From assembly GCA_945889575.1 (NCBI GenBank), contig CAMDBY010000042.1, positions 1 through 10,819 on the forward strand: a DNA stretch of 10,819 nucleotides, in the 5' to 3' direction. The notes under the pieces were generated by a model, which worked only from the letters and a program-made list of their open reading frames with translations, was not told the DNA's origin and ran no database searches. Numbering within the stretch: the stretch's first letter is position 1; every line of letters begins with the position of its first letter. Shown piece after piece: positions 1 through 6,681 of the stretch. The stretch comes from Bifidobacterium breve (lineage in GTDB: Bacteria; Actinomycetota; Acidimicrobiia; Acidimicrobiales; Ilumatobacteraceae). Made by a program: the position numbers and the translations under genes.

Positions 1-245
1 GCCGGATAGAAGCTTCCCGTAGGAACAGGTGCCTCAGTAGGACCAATCAATACCTGACCATTCGATAAGAAACCCCATTCATCGGGATGAACTGTTGGGC
101 CAGCCTGGCGCAGAGCAACACTGGCCATGAAGATTCCGCAGACAACAGCCGCAAACAGAACAATCCGCGTCTGCAACGTCGAAGGTTCACTGTTGCGAAT
201 CGTATGAAGCCGCTGGTCGAGCTGTTTTAATGCACCTAAGACCAC
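1..245 (-). CDS. Partial membrane protein, possible GT-C-type glycosyltransferase (N-terminal part)
   Basis: The reading frame runs leftward off the window edge, so only about 81 N-terminal residues are visible. A basic, polar stretch of about 27 residues (with LKQLDQRLHTIRNSEPS) precedes one clear membrane segment at about residues 28-45. A predicted extracytoplasmic stretch starting PTVHPDEWGFL follows. An acidic DE pair (here D55-E56) just after the first membrane helix is typical of GT-C-fold, polyprenyl-phosphate-sugar-dependent glycosyltransferases, so that is my guess; other multi-spanning proteins remain possible. I chose the GTG at 245 because an in-frame stop lies four codons upstream (TAG at 257-255) and the sequence before it contains a weak AGTAGGG. 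A TTG at residue 24 is the other plausible start. It lies 70 bases after the acyl-CoA dehydrogenase stop, on the same strand, with no clear terminator between them. Confidence 0.6.
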   Translation of the reverse strand, partial: MVLGALKQLDQRLHTIRNSEPSTLQTRIVLFAAVVCGIFMASVALRQAGPTVHPDEWGFLSNGQVLIGPTEAPVPTGSFYP

Positions 246-315
246 GTAGACACCCTACTTTCGCCACACTCGCCAAAGAGGTAGCCCTGTTACGGGTAGG
301 CCCGACTAGAGCGGA

Positions 316-1548
316 TCAGGACGGGTTTGGACGAGGCTTTGTTGGGTCTGGCTCTTTAGGCAGGCCCAACACTCGTTCACCCACAATGTTGCGTTGCACT
401 TGTGCAGTTCCACCCCAGATGGTGGACGAACGATGCTGGAACATGGAACCGATCCAACGATCAACTTCGTACTTACCGTCTTTGTCGTTCTCGATCAGCA
501 TGGAATCAGCACCACGTGCATTCACCATGAACGTACTGAACTTCTGTGCGTACTCTGACCAGAACATCTTGTTGATTGATGCTGCAGGACCCGGCTCTTT
601 ACGTGCAAGGACTTCGGACAACAACTTCAGGCCCTGGAAACGCATGATTTCAACATGTGAAAATGCCCACGCCAAGTTTTGACGAACAACAGGGTCAGAA
701 GTGAGACCCTTTTCTTTCAGAAGCTTGACGCCGTCCCAGAACTGACGAGTGAATTCAACGTGCTGAGTTGTTGCATTTCCTCCGCGCTCGTTTCCGAGTG
801 TTGTCATGGTGACGCGCCAACCATTGTTCATGCCACCAATGATGTTGGTGATAGGCGCACGGGACTCTGTCATGAACGTCTCTGTGAAATGCGATGCGCC
901 GTGTGGCTGTTGAATCGGACGCAATTCAATGCCATTCGACTTCTTCTCTGACGTAAACATTGGCAACAGAACATAGGAAATGCCTTGATGCTTAGGAGTG
1001 TCAGGGTCAGTGCGGCACAAGCAGAACATCATGTTTGCTTCTGTTGCTCCTGAAGTCCACACTTTTTGACCAGTGATAACAACTTCATCACCGTCGATGA
1101 TTCCGCGAGTTTTCAAACTTGCAAGATCAGAACCTGCATCTGGCTCTGAGAAACCTTGGCAGTAGCGGTGAGTGCCATCGATAATGCGTGGCAAGAATTC
1201 TTTCTTCTGCTCATCGGTTCCCCACACAATGATTGAAGGGCCAACAAGCCACTCACCCATGCCACGCGTAACTCGTGGAACATCCGCGCGAGAGAACTCC
1301 TCGTTCATTACAGCTACTTCGATGCCGGTGAGTCCGCGACCGCCGTATTCCTTCGGCCATGACACACACATGTATCCAGCATCAGTGAGTGTCTTCACCC
1401 ATGCTTTTCCGGCTGCGGTCATATTGCCGCGTGCAAGAGAATCAGCCGATACACCAATAAGTTCCTTTGGAATGTTGGTCTTTAACCACTCACGAAGTTC
1501 AGTACGAAATGCTTGTGCAACAGGTCCAAGATCTAGTTCTAACGGCAT
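316..1548 (-). CDS. Acyl-CoA dehydrogenase (FadE-like)
   Basis: This 410-residue flavoprotein should oxidise an acyl-CoA to the 2,3-enoyl-CoA, passing electrons to ETF. Family marks, numbered from the chosen start, are YCQGFSEPDAGSDLASL at about 129-145 (FAD/substrate loop), KVWTSGA at 162-168, and the C-terminal STIWGGTAQVQRNIVGERVL. The position of the MCAD catalytic Glu (IYEGT) is Gly here (IWGGT). A Glu in TLGNERGG (E254) sits where isovaleryl- and long-chain-type enzymes carry their base, so it is the likely catalytic residue. The start is the ATG at 1548 because GGAG lies four bases upstream and the protein then begins MPLELDLGPVAQAFR, like family N-termini; the frame could extend to an ATG at 1575. 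It follows the hydrolase gene by 35 bases and is probably co-transcribed with it. The substrate cannot be told from sequence. Confidence 0.93.
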   Translation of the reverse strand: MPLELDLGPVAQAFRTELREWLKTNIPKELIGVSADSLARGNMTAAGKAWVKTLTDAGYMCVSWPKEYGGRGLTGIEVAVMNEEFSRADVPRVTRGMGEWLVGPSIIVWGTDEQKKEFLPRIIDGTHRYCQGFSEPDAGSDLASLKTRGIIDGDEVVITGQKVWTSGATEANMMFCLCRTDPDTPKHQGISYVLLPMFTSEKKSNGIELRPIQQPHGASHFTETFMTESRAPITNIIGGMNNGWRVTMTTLGNERGGNATTQHVEFTRQFWDGVKLLKEKGLTSDPVVRQNLAWAFSHVEIMRFQGLKLLSEVLARKEPGPAASINKMFWSEYAQKFSTFMVNARGADSMLIENDKDGKYEVDRWIGSMFQHRSSTIWGGTAQVQRNIVGERVLGLPKEPDPTKPRPNPS

Positions 1549-1583
1549 GTGTCTCCAATGGTTTTGAAAGACCATTCTTTCAG

Positions 1584-2360
1584 TTAGTCGAGTGCTGCCA
1601 AGAACTGGACGATGGCCTTGTTCACGGGCTCAGAATGGGTCATGTTTGCAGCATGAGGTCCGCCGTCAATAGGTACCAATGTGGTGGGGCCAGCGATACG
1701 GTCGCGTAGCACCTCGGCTTTTTCCATCGAAATAGCCACGTCTGCAGTTCCGTGCACGATGAGCGCGGGGCACGTAATCTCACCCAGACGTTCAGTGACG
1801 TCATCACGATGCATCAGACAATTAAATGCCTTTGTGAATTGGTCTGGCACCATGGCGCCCCATTTGGCAAACCATTCGGGCCACTCGCCAGGGCCGAGAA
1901 TCAGACTTGCAATGACATCTTGCACTGCAACGGCACCATGTTCTACCCACGCTGCGTGCAATTGGTTGTATGGCTCAATTGTTGCTGGGTCTTCTGTACC
2001 AGCTTGTGTGTCAAGAAGTATCAAAGCCTTGACTCTCGACGGAGCAGTAAGTGCAACGCGAAGCGACAGGAAACCGCCCTGCGACATTCCGCCAATGACC
2101 GCCGATTCGATTCCGAGATGATCCATTAGCCCGAGAACATCGTTAGCAGAATCCCAATAGGTGAAATCACCGGTAGCCAATGTTCCGCCGAATCCACGTT
2201 CGTCCCACGTGATCACGCGTTGTGTCGATTTCAGTGCAGCCACTTGCGCATCGAACATTGTGTGATCCATGAGGAAGCCATGGCTGAGAATGATGACCGG
2301 GCCTTTGCCGTCTGAATCTTGAAAAGCGAGATCGATACCGTTGATGTGAGCTGTTTGCAT
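1584..2360 (-). CDS. Alpha/beta-fold hydrolase
   Basis: A 258-residue single-domain alpha/beta hydrolase of normal length. The order of motifs is complete: oxyanion-loop LSHGFLMD (about 25-32), WDERGFGGT, nucleophile elbow GGMSQGG with Ser93, acid in VHGTADVA (Asp207), and base in DGGPHAANM (His236). The Glu-Arg in WDERG and the absence of a large cap fit the esterase/lactonase/C-C hydrolase group (3-oxoadipate enol-lactonase-like), but the substrate is not readable. I chose the ATG at 2360, ten bases after the crotonase stop. AAGG sits just upstream, and the protein then begins MQTAHINGIDLAFQD, a typical first strand. The frame continues upstream to 2507, but that would overlap the crotonase gene by more than 130 bases and adds no recognisable sequence. 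It is probably co-transcribed with the crotonase and the acyl-CoA dehydrogenase. Confidence 0.9.
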   Translation of the reverse strand: MQTAHINGIDLAFQDSDGKGPVIILSHGFLMDHTMFDAQVAALKSTQRVITWDERGFGGTLATGDFTYWDSANDVLGLMDHLGIESAVIGGMSQGGFLSLRVALTAPSRVKALILLDTQAGTEDPATIEPYNQLHAAWVEHGAVAVQDVIASLILGPGEWPEWFAKWGAMVPDQFTKAFNCLMHRDDVTERLGEITCPALIVHGTADVAISMEKAEVLRDRIAGPTTLVPIDGGPHAANMTHSEPVNKAIVQFLAALD

Positions 2361-2370
2361 AGTCGGAACC

Positions 2371-3174
2371 TTACTTCGGGATAACGGGAATGTCAGATGA
2401 GACGCGAGAACGCCACAGCGGAACGCGCTTTTCGAAAAAGGCACGCACCCCTTCTGCGGAATCGGGGGCTGCAGCGAGACCAGGCAGTAACTTGCCTTCA
2501 GTCGCAATCATGTTGTCCACGCTTGTGTTCATTCCGTCCCACATCAACTGTTTTGCTAGTGCGGCTGAAACGGGCGACACATTGATGGCAATATCGCGTG
2601 CCATTTCTGTTGCTACTGCCAGTACTTGGTCTGCCGGAACTGCACGAGATGCGAGCCCCATTTCCGCAGCCTCGGTGCCCATGATGAGCCGACCTGTAAG
2701 TAACAGATCAGCTGCGCGAGAAAACCCGATAACTCGTGGCAACAAGACGTGCGAGCCGAGCTCTGGCAAGATTCCACGTCTCACCATGGCGTATTGAATC
2801 TTTGCGGTCTCAGACACGATGCGAATATCACACAACATCGGATACGTAATACCTACTCCGACAGCGTGCCCGTTAATGGCTGCAATAACGGGCTTGCGCA
2901 CTTTGTACGGCATGAGACGTGGACCACCTTGGACACTTCGGCCACCTGCAAGGAATCCGCTTTCGCCTGCACTTAAATCGGCTCCAGCACAAAAGGCTTT
3001 ACCTGCTCCCGTTAACACGACAGCACGCACGGCATCATCAGCGTCGGCTGCACCCATCGCTAATGACAACTCATCGCTGAGTTGTGGTGTCCATGCGTTC
3101 ATGGCCTCTGGACGATTTAACGTAATGGTGGCAACACCGTCGCGAACGTCATACAACACTGTCTCTAAATTCAT
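2371..3174 (-). CDS. Enoyl-CoA hydratase/isomerase family protein (crotonase fold)
   Basis: This 267-residue crotonase-fold protein acts on acyl-CoA thioesters. The two oxyanion-hole segments are present: GAGKAFCAGADLS (56-68) and AAINGHAVGVG (98-108), followed by the MLCDIRI strand. The two glutamates of classical hydratases (rat Glu144 and Glu164) align with Thr110 and Met130. A glutamate is instead found in RRGILPELGS (Glu138), where delta3-delta2-enoyl-CoA isomerase-type proteins carry their single catalytic Glu. An isomerase or another non-hydratase reaction is therefore likelier than hydration, by my hand alignment. The ATG at 3174 follows a G-rich stretch (GGGGGG, about four bases upstream) that can serve as ribosome binding site. 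The gene is ten bases upstream of the hydrolase. A small hairpin lies in its leader. Confidence 0.9.
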   Translation of the reverse strand: MNLETVLYDVRDGVATITLNRPEAMNAWTPQLSDELSLAMGAADADDAVRAVVLTGAGKAFCAGADLSAGESGFLAGGRSVQGGPRLMPYKVRKPVIAAINGHAVGVGITYPMLCDIRIVSETAKIQYAMVRRGILPELGSHVLLPRVIGFSRAADLLLTGRLIMGTEAAEMGLASRAVPADQVLAVATEMARDIAINVSPVSAALAKQLMWDGMNTSVDNMIATEGKLLPGLAAAPDSAEGVRAFFEKRVPLWRSRVSSDIPVIPK

Positions 3175-3189
3175 ACGCCCCCCGGCACA

Positions 3190-3205
3190 TTCGGATTACT
3201 CCGAA
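3190..3205 (-). repeat. Short perfect hairpin upstream of the crotonase gene
   Basis: Read on the minus strand, TTCGGA-GTAA-TCCGAA forms a 6-bp perfect stem (7 with a flanking G-T pair) capped by GTAA, a GNRA-type tetraloop. It lies in the 71-base gap between the upstream oxidoreductase stop (3246) and the crotonase start (3174), about 16 bases before the start codon. No T-run follows, so it is not a standard terminator. It could be an mRNA processing or stability element, a binding site for a regulator, or chance. Confidence 0.4.
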
Positions 3206-3245
3206 CCGTAGTCGCAGAAACGAATACCCAGAATGTCGGAGTCTC

Positions 3246-3995
3246 TTAGCGTTGTGCCAAGTACTTTTCGACTGGCTCCAGATCAAAGGGGGACCCAGTC
3301 ATAACAATGAGATGGTCAGCGCCAGCTTCTTCGTAGGCGGCTGCATCAACCAAGTCTTTGGCGTTGATTCCGACTGTTCGCTCGATTTCACGAGGGTTGC
3401 GGCCCAGCTTCTCGCACCACTGATCGAGTACTTCCATCTTGTGACGGAAATTATCAACAGGTCCGAAGGCGTTATGAGCATCTGCATGTTGCGCGGTCAA
3501 TTTCAATGTGACCTTTTCTCCGCTTCCGCCAATCATTAGCGGAATATGCCCGTTCACAGGTCCAGGAGTCAACTTTGATAGGCGTTCTTTAATGACAGGG
3601 ATACCTGCAGCAAGAAGTTTCAGGCGCTCTGGGGCTGTACCGAATTCGTATCCGTACTCGGTGTAGTCACGTTCGAACCAGCCTGAACCAATTCCGAGAA
3701 TAAATCGACCATCAGAAATGTGATCAATAGTGCGAGACATATCTGCAAGCAATTGTGCATTGCGATACGTAAAACATGTCACCAATGCACCAACGGTTGC
3801 GTGTGAAGTATCAGCCGCCATTGCAGCAAGCAATGTGTACGCCTCGAAGTGAGGCGCCTCTGGGTCTCCGTAGAGCGGATAGAAATGATCCCACACCCAC
3901 AGCGAGTCAACACCCATTGCATCTGCTGCGCGCCACGACTCGCGCATGGCCTTAACTGTGGTTGCTTGTGGATGAAGTTGTACACCTATTTTCAT
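3246..3995 (-). CDS. Luciferase-like (LLM) F420-type oxidoreductase, short paralog
   Basis: A 249-residue protein of the bacterial luciferase-like TIM-barrel family, in which actinobacterial members usually bind F420 and some bind FMN. Visible marks are N-terminal MKIGVQLHPQ, WVWDHFYPLYG (33-43), APHFEAYTLLAAMA (47-60) and the SDGRFILGIGSGWFERD block (94-110). The central LMIGGSGE motif is at 153-160 and ADHLIVMTG is near the C-terminus. It is shorter than many relatives (about 280-340 residues), mainly at the C-terminal end, yet the barrel ends with a plausible last helix. The start ATG at 3995 lies nine bases after the neighbouring LLM gene's stop; I see no strong Shine-Dalgarno, which fits translational coupling. 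The two share blocks such as PHFEA and G(I/M)GSGW. The substrate is unknown, and the F420 preference is a family-level inference. Confidence 0.88.
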   Translation of the reverse strand: MKIGVQLHPQATTVKAMRESWRAADAMGVDSLWVWDHFYPLYGDPEAPHFEAYTLLAAMAADTSHATVGALVTCFTYRNAQLLADMSRTIDHISDGRFILGIGSGWFERDYTEYGYEFGTAPERLKLLAAGIPVIKERLSKLTPGPVNGHIPLMIGGSGEKVTLKLTAQHADAHNAFGPVDNFRHKMEVLDQWCEKLGRNPREIERTVGINAKDLVDAAAYEEAGADHLIVMTGSPFDLEPVEKYLAQR

Positions 3996-4004
3996 AGGCG
4001 AATA

Positions 4005-4940
4005 CTAGGACCATTCCTTCTTCATCATCGGAACAATCATCCGAAAATATTCTGCAAGGAGATCTTGATCCCATGGCGGACGAATTGCAATATTGATGAG
4101 TTGTGCACCCGCTTCAACAAAGGGCGCAATTTGTTCCATAACGTCTTCAGGCCGCCCGAGTAAGGAACCGGCAATGATGCGGTCAGCAGCAGCTCCCCAT
4201 TGTGTACGCAGTTGATCTTTCACAACGCCCACATCTTCTGTACTTAATCCGAACGACAAATTGATACTGCGTTCCACTGCAGATGGCTCACGTCCTGCTG
4301 TCGCGCACCAGTCATCAAGAATTCCATTGAGTTCCTTGTATTGCGATGGGCTTGCATACGCCGCATTCCAACCATCTGCATAGGCACCTGCCATTCGCAA
4401 TGTCTGCTTTGGTCCGAGTCCGCCAATCCACAATGGCATACGGCCGCGAATTCCGGGAACCATTGATGCATCGCGCAATTCAACACCAGGAGTTGACTGA
4501 GTAACGCGCTCGCCTACTTTCCATTTATTGATTGCTTGCAGTTGCCCTTCAAGAACTTTGAAGCGTTGCCCTTGCGATGGGAAGTCGATTCCAAACGCTG
4601 TGGCCTCCTGGTCGTGCCAACCGCTTCCCATACCCAATTCGAATCGGCCGTTAGATAAATGATCAACAGAGATCGCACCCTTCATCAACACGCCGATGTT
4701 GCGATACTGCGAACAGAACACTAAGCAACCAATGCGCGCGCGACTGGTGTCCACTGCCAATGCGCCCAACATGGAAAACGCTTCGAAATGGGGCTGAGTG
4801 CCGCCAGCAGGTGGAGCTTCGTACAAGTGATCCCAGAGCGAGATCCAGTCGCTGCCGACTTCATCTAGCCACTTCCACAATGTACGCAATTCATCAACAG
4901 TGGCATTCTGAGCCCCTACGTGCACACCAAACTGAATCAT
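4005..4940 (-). CDS. Luciferase-like (LLM) F420-type oxidoreductase
   Basis: A 311-residue LLM-family protein, full length for the family. Motifs are MIQFGVHVGAQNAT at the N-terminus, LWDHLYEAPPAGG (35-47), PHFEAFSMLGALAVDTS (50-66), SNGRFELGMGSGWHDQE (96-112), and MPLWIGGLGPKQTLRMAG (168-185) with AYADGWN following. Family knowledge suggests an F420- or flavin-dependent oxidation, reduction or monooxygenation; the reaction is not readable. I start at the ATG at 4940 because GGGGG lies about seven bases upstream; an in-frame ATG at 4964 would fall inside the terminator-like hairpin. The next gene, nine bases on, is a shorter paralog, so the two may act together or form a tandem duplication. 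Transcription presumably reads through from the tRNA region or begins close by, since only about 25 bases separate the hairpin from the start codon. Confidence 0.9.
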   Translation of the reverse strand: MIQFGVHVGAQNATVDELRTLWKWLDEVGSDWISLWDHLYEAPPAGGTQPHFEAFSMLGALAVDTSRARIGCLVFCSQYRNIGVLMKGAISVDHLSNGRFELGMGSGWHDQEATAFGIDFPSQGQRFKVLEGQLQAINKWKVGERVTQSTPGVELRDASMVPGIRGRMPLWIGGLGPKQTLRMAGAYADGWNAAYASPSQYKELNGILDDWCATAGREPSAVERSINLSFGLSTEDVGVVKDQLRTQWGAAADRIIAGSLLGRPEDVMEQIAPFVEAGAQLINIAIRPPWDQDLLAEYFRMIVPMMKKEWS

Positions 4941-4964
4941 CTGAACCCCCTTCAGATACGACAA

Positions 4965-4987
4965 AGGCCCCCAAATGTAGGGGGCCT
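4965..4987 (-). terminator. Intrinsic-terminator-like hairpin after tRNA-Gly
   Basis: On the minus strand AGGCCCCC-(TACATTT)-GGGGGCCT forms a perfect 8-bp GC-rich stem with a 7-base loop, followed by TTTGTC. It begins 8 bases beyond the tRNA CCA end and finishes about 25 bases before the start of the LLM gene. The U-tract is short and interrupted, so termination may be partial, or the hairpin may define the 3' end for processing. Confidence 0.65.
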
Positions 4988-4994
4988 ATATCTA

Positions 4995-5069
4995 TGGAGC
5001 GGATGACGGGATTCGAACCCGCGACCCTCACCTTGGCAAGGTGATGCTCTACCACTGAGCCACATCCGC
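4995..5069 (-). tRNA. tRNA-Gly (anticodon GCC)
   Basis: A complete 75-base cloverleaf including an encoded CCA end. The acceptor stem GCGGATG pairs perfectly with CATCCGC, and the D arm is GCTC-AGTGGTA-GAGC. The anticodon arm TCACC-TTGCCAA-GGTGA has GCC in the loop. The T arm GCGGG-TTCGAAT-CCCGT has one G-T pair, and the discriminator base is T before CCA. The GCC anticodon reads GGC and GGT glycine codons. It lies 44 bases after the EamA transporter stop and just before a terminator-like hairpin. Confidence 0.98.
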
Positions 5070-5079
5070 GTGGAACTAC

Positions 5080-5085
5080 AGCATA
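5080..5085 (-). promoter_or_regulatory. Possible -10 box for tRNA-Gly
   Basis: On the minus strand TATGCT ends about ten bases before the mature tRNA 5' end, giving a predicted transcript with a leader of only a few bases. No convincing -35 box is seen at 16-18 bases upstream. This would let the tRNA be transcribed independently of the transporter gene. Confidence 0.35.
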
Positions 5086-5113
5086 GCGAGATTGAACCGA
5101 GGTGCCACTTGCC

Positions 5114-6043
5114 TTACGTCTCGTGCACCACAAGCGTTTCAGCGCTCATCTTGCCCTGTAAACGCACGAGAGCCGTCAGGGACGCAAGGACAATGACCCC
5201 GCCAAGCAATTGCAGCAACGTGAGCGACTGTTGAAAGAAAAACCACGCCAAGATTGAAGAGATGACCGGACTAATGAGTCCGAGCAGGCTGGCGAGCGAC
5301 ACATCAATGTGTCCTTGTGCCCATGTCATCATGCCGTGACCAATGACGCCTGGCCCCAGTGCCATTCCGATGATGTACCACCAATCGCTGACATGCATAG
5401 CTCCGAGGTCGTTACTAGTTATCGCCCCATATGGCAAAACAATAATTGCCGCACACAAAAACACAGCTGCAATGAACGACCAAGAATGGATGCCTTCGTC
5501 TCGTCTCTTCTTTGACATCACGAAGTATGTGGTCCAGATAAATACATTGAGTACTGCAAGTAGGTCACCGTCGAGATGAGCACCACTCGTTGATGCTGCA
5601 GCCATCACGACTACCAGAACTCCGGCCATTGCACTGACCGAATACAGGAGTTTTCGCTTCGTAATCTTTTCACCAAATAATTTCGGAGCCACAAATAAAA
5701 CAAGTACTGGCTGCAAAGTCCCGACCATTGTTGCATTTGCGATTGAAGTCATTTTGACGGTGGCGAAACCTGTGATGAAGGACATCGCGAACATAAAGCC
5801 TGGCAATGCCGCCTTTCGAATCACATGTTTGTTCAGACTGCCGCCATTCATATATGCCATTACGACCATGATTGGCAATCCGAGGAGCATTCGGTAGAAG
5901 ACAATGCTTGATGTGCTGACAGACAGAGCCTTGTTAAATATGGGTCCGATACCCCACGCCGTCACCGCAAGAATTGCGGCGAGGACATGAATGTCATCGC
6001 GACTCCGAAAAGAACTTTTCGTCGAAGTGTCGGTTGATGTCAC
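5114..6043 (-). CDS. EamA/DMT-superfamily transporter
   Basis: A 309-residue hydrophobic protein with about ten predicted membrane helices (near residues 17-37, 46-66, 81-98, 104-124, 132-150, 160-178, 188-205, 221-240, 248-270 and 277-295), the layout of two tandem EamA repeats. AVTAWGIGPIFNKAL in helix 1 and the SLASLLGLISPVISSILAWFFF region are typical of the drug/metabolite transporter superfamily. Such proteins usually export amino acids or other small metabolites through the inner membrane; the substrate is unknown. The start is a GTG at 6043 that overlaps the stop of the upstream small gene in a GTGA quartet. There is no Shine-Dalgarno (the upstream bases read CCTCC on this strand), so translation is probably coupled. 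The tRNA-Gly gene follows 44 bases downstream. Confidence 0.9.
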   Translation of the reverse strand: MTSTDTSTKSSFRSRDDIHVLAAILAVTAWGIGPIFNKALSVSTSSIVFYRMLLGLPIMVVMAYMNGGSLNKHVIRKAALPGFMFAMSFITGFATVKMTSIANATMVGTLQPVLVLFVAPKLFGEKITKRKLLYSVSAMAGVLVVVMAAASTSGAHLDGDLLAVLNVFIWTTYFVMSKKRRDEGIHSWSFIAAVFLCAAIIVLPYGAITSNDLGAMHVSDWWYIIGMALGPGVIGHGMMTWAQGHIDVSLASLLGLISPVISSILAWFFFQQSLTLLQLLGGVIVLASLTALVRLQGKMSAETLVVHET

Positions 6044-6261
6044 TTCGACGGAGGATTCAGATCTATGCGCAATGTAAGAATTCCATCTTCCAGCGAAGCA
6101 ACTGCATCGCCAATGATTGCAAAATCACGGAAATCAGTTTCAGAGTTTGCGATGAACAGTTGACGTTCTTCACCGGCAATTGGTGGCAATGGGCGTTTAC
6201 GAACCGCCGTCGCCCTGTCGCGAAAACGCGTAATCATTTCGTTTGGTTCAAATGCAGCCAT
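6040..6261 (-). CDS. Small conserved-looking hypothetical protein (73 aa)
   Basis: I do not recognise this family. The 73-residue product is soluble, with no signal or membrane segment. It has a basic N-terminal third (FRDRATAVRKRPLPP), a middle helix with ERQLFIANSETDFRDFA, and an acidic-hydrophobic end (ASLEDGILTLRIDL) that looks like two strands. The start is well supported: AAGGAG lies seven bases before the ATG, inside the last codons of the upstream gene, and only three bases separate the two genes. Its stop overlaps the GTG start of the EamA transporter. The tight packing suggests the small protein is made together with both neighbours; no role can be read from the sequence. Confidence 0.8.
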   Translation of the reverse strand: MAAFEPNEMITRFRDRATAVRKRPLPPIAGEERQLFIANSETDFRDFAIIGDAVASLEDGILTLRIDLNPPSK

Positions 6262-6264
6262 GGT

Positions 6265-6663
6265 TTACTCCTTGTTTTTTTGTTGAATGAGAAGAGGGTC
6301 AATAATGGAAGGCAGCACATCGACTGCATCATCGTCATGTGGGAATGAATCATGGAATGGCTTTTCAGGCTCTGAGATGGGCTCGCGCATCAGCACAGTT
6401 GGCGCGACGTGATGAATGATCGGTTCAGCACCATCTGTTCGAACATCGTTCAGCATTTCTGTTCTCTTTGCTTGATCAGCTCGCGCAAAGGATCTGTCAG
6501 CCATAATCTCAAGAGGTGCCAATACGGCCGAATCTTCAATGGCTGATCGCCAGAAGGCCAGCGTTGCAACCAGGAGTGCGATGCCAAGGATGACTAGTCC
6601 CCCGCCGATCAGATTGACCGAGAGTTTCGATGCCAGAAGTAGTCCAATAGTCACGGTTCCCAT
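6265..6663 (-). CDS. Hypothetical single-membrane-segment protein (132 aa)
   Basis: I do not recognise this family. The product has one long hydrophobic segment with glycines (SVNLIGGGLVILGIALLVA) ending in TLAFWRSA, near residues 15-42. A mostly acidic, proline-containing tail of about 90 residues follows, starting IEDSAVLAPLEIMADRSFA. The tail would face either the cytoplasm or the outside; charges do not settle it clearly. Two ATG starts are possible, at 6702 and 6663. I prefer 6663 because a good promoter (TTGCCT, 16 bases, TATAAA) lies between them and would start transcription after 6702, and the first 13 residues of the longer form are unlike the rest. The shorter start has only GAAAGA directly before it. 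The gene ends three bases before the 73-residue gene and contains that gene's ribosome binding site. Confidence 0.7.
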   Translation of the reverse strand: MGTVTIGLLLASKLSVNLIGGGLVILGIALLVATLAFWRSAIEDSAVLAPLEIMADRSFARADQAKRTEMLNDVRTDGAEPIIHHVAPTVLMREPISEPEKPFHDSFPHDDDAVDVLPSIIDPLLIQQKNKE

Positions 6664-6681
6664 TCTTTCACGCGATCGTGC

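Noticed and set aside
246..315. Terminator in the gap after the acyl-CoA dehydrogenase gene
   Set aside because: Only a weak, bulged CCC/GGG pairing is present and no T-run follows on the minus strand.
2361..2507. N-terminal extension of the alpha/beta hydrolase to 2507
   Set aside because: It would overlap the end of the crotonase gene by more than 130 bases and the added residues match no hydrolase feature.
4894..5133. Minus-strand 79-codon open frame over the tRNA
   Set aside because: It reads straight through a perfect tRNA-Gly cloverleaf and the terminator-like hairpin.
6259..6267. Stop-codon read-through fusion of the 132- and 73-residue genes, which are in the same frame
   Set aside because: The downstream gene has its own strong ribosome binding site and start, so ordinary coupling explains the layout.
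6265..6280. Slippery A-AAA-AAC heptamer at the end of the 132-residue gene, as a programmed -1 frameshift site
   Set aside because: A -1 shift would add only eight codons before a stop and would not fuse to the next gene; the A-rich stretch is better explained as sequence next to the AAGGAG ribosome binding site.
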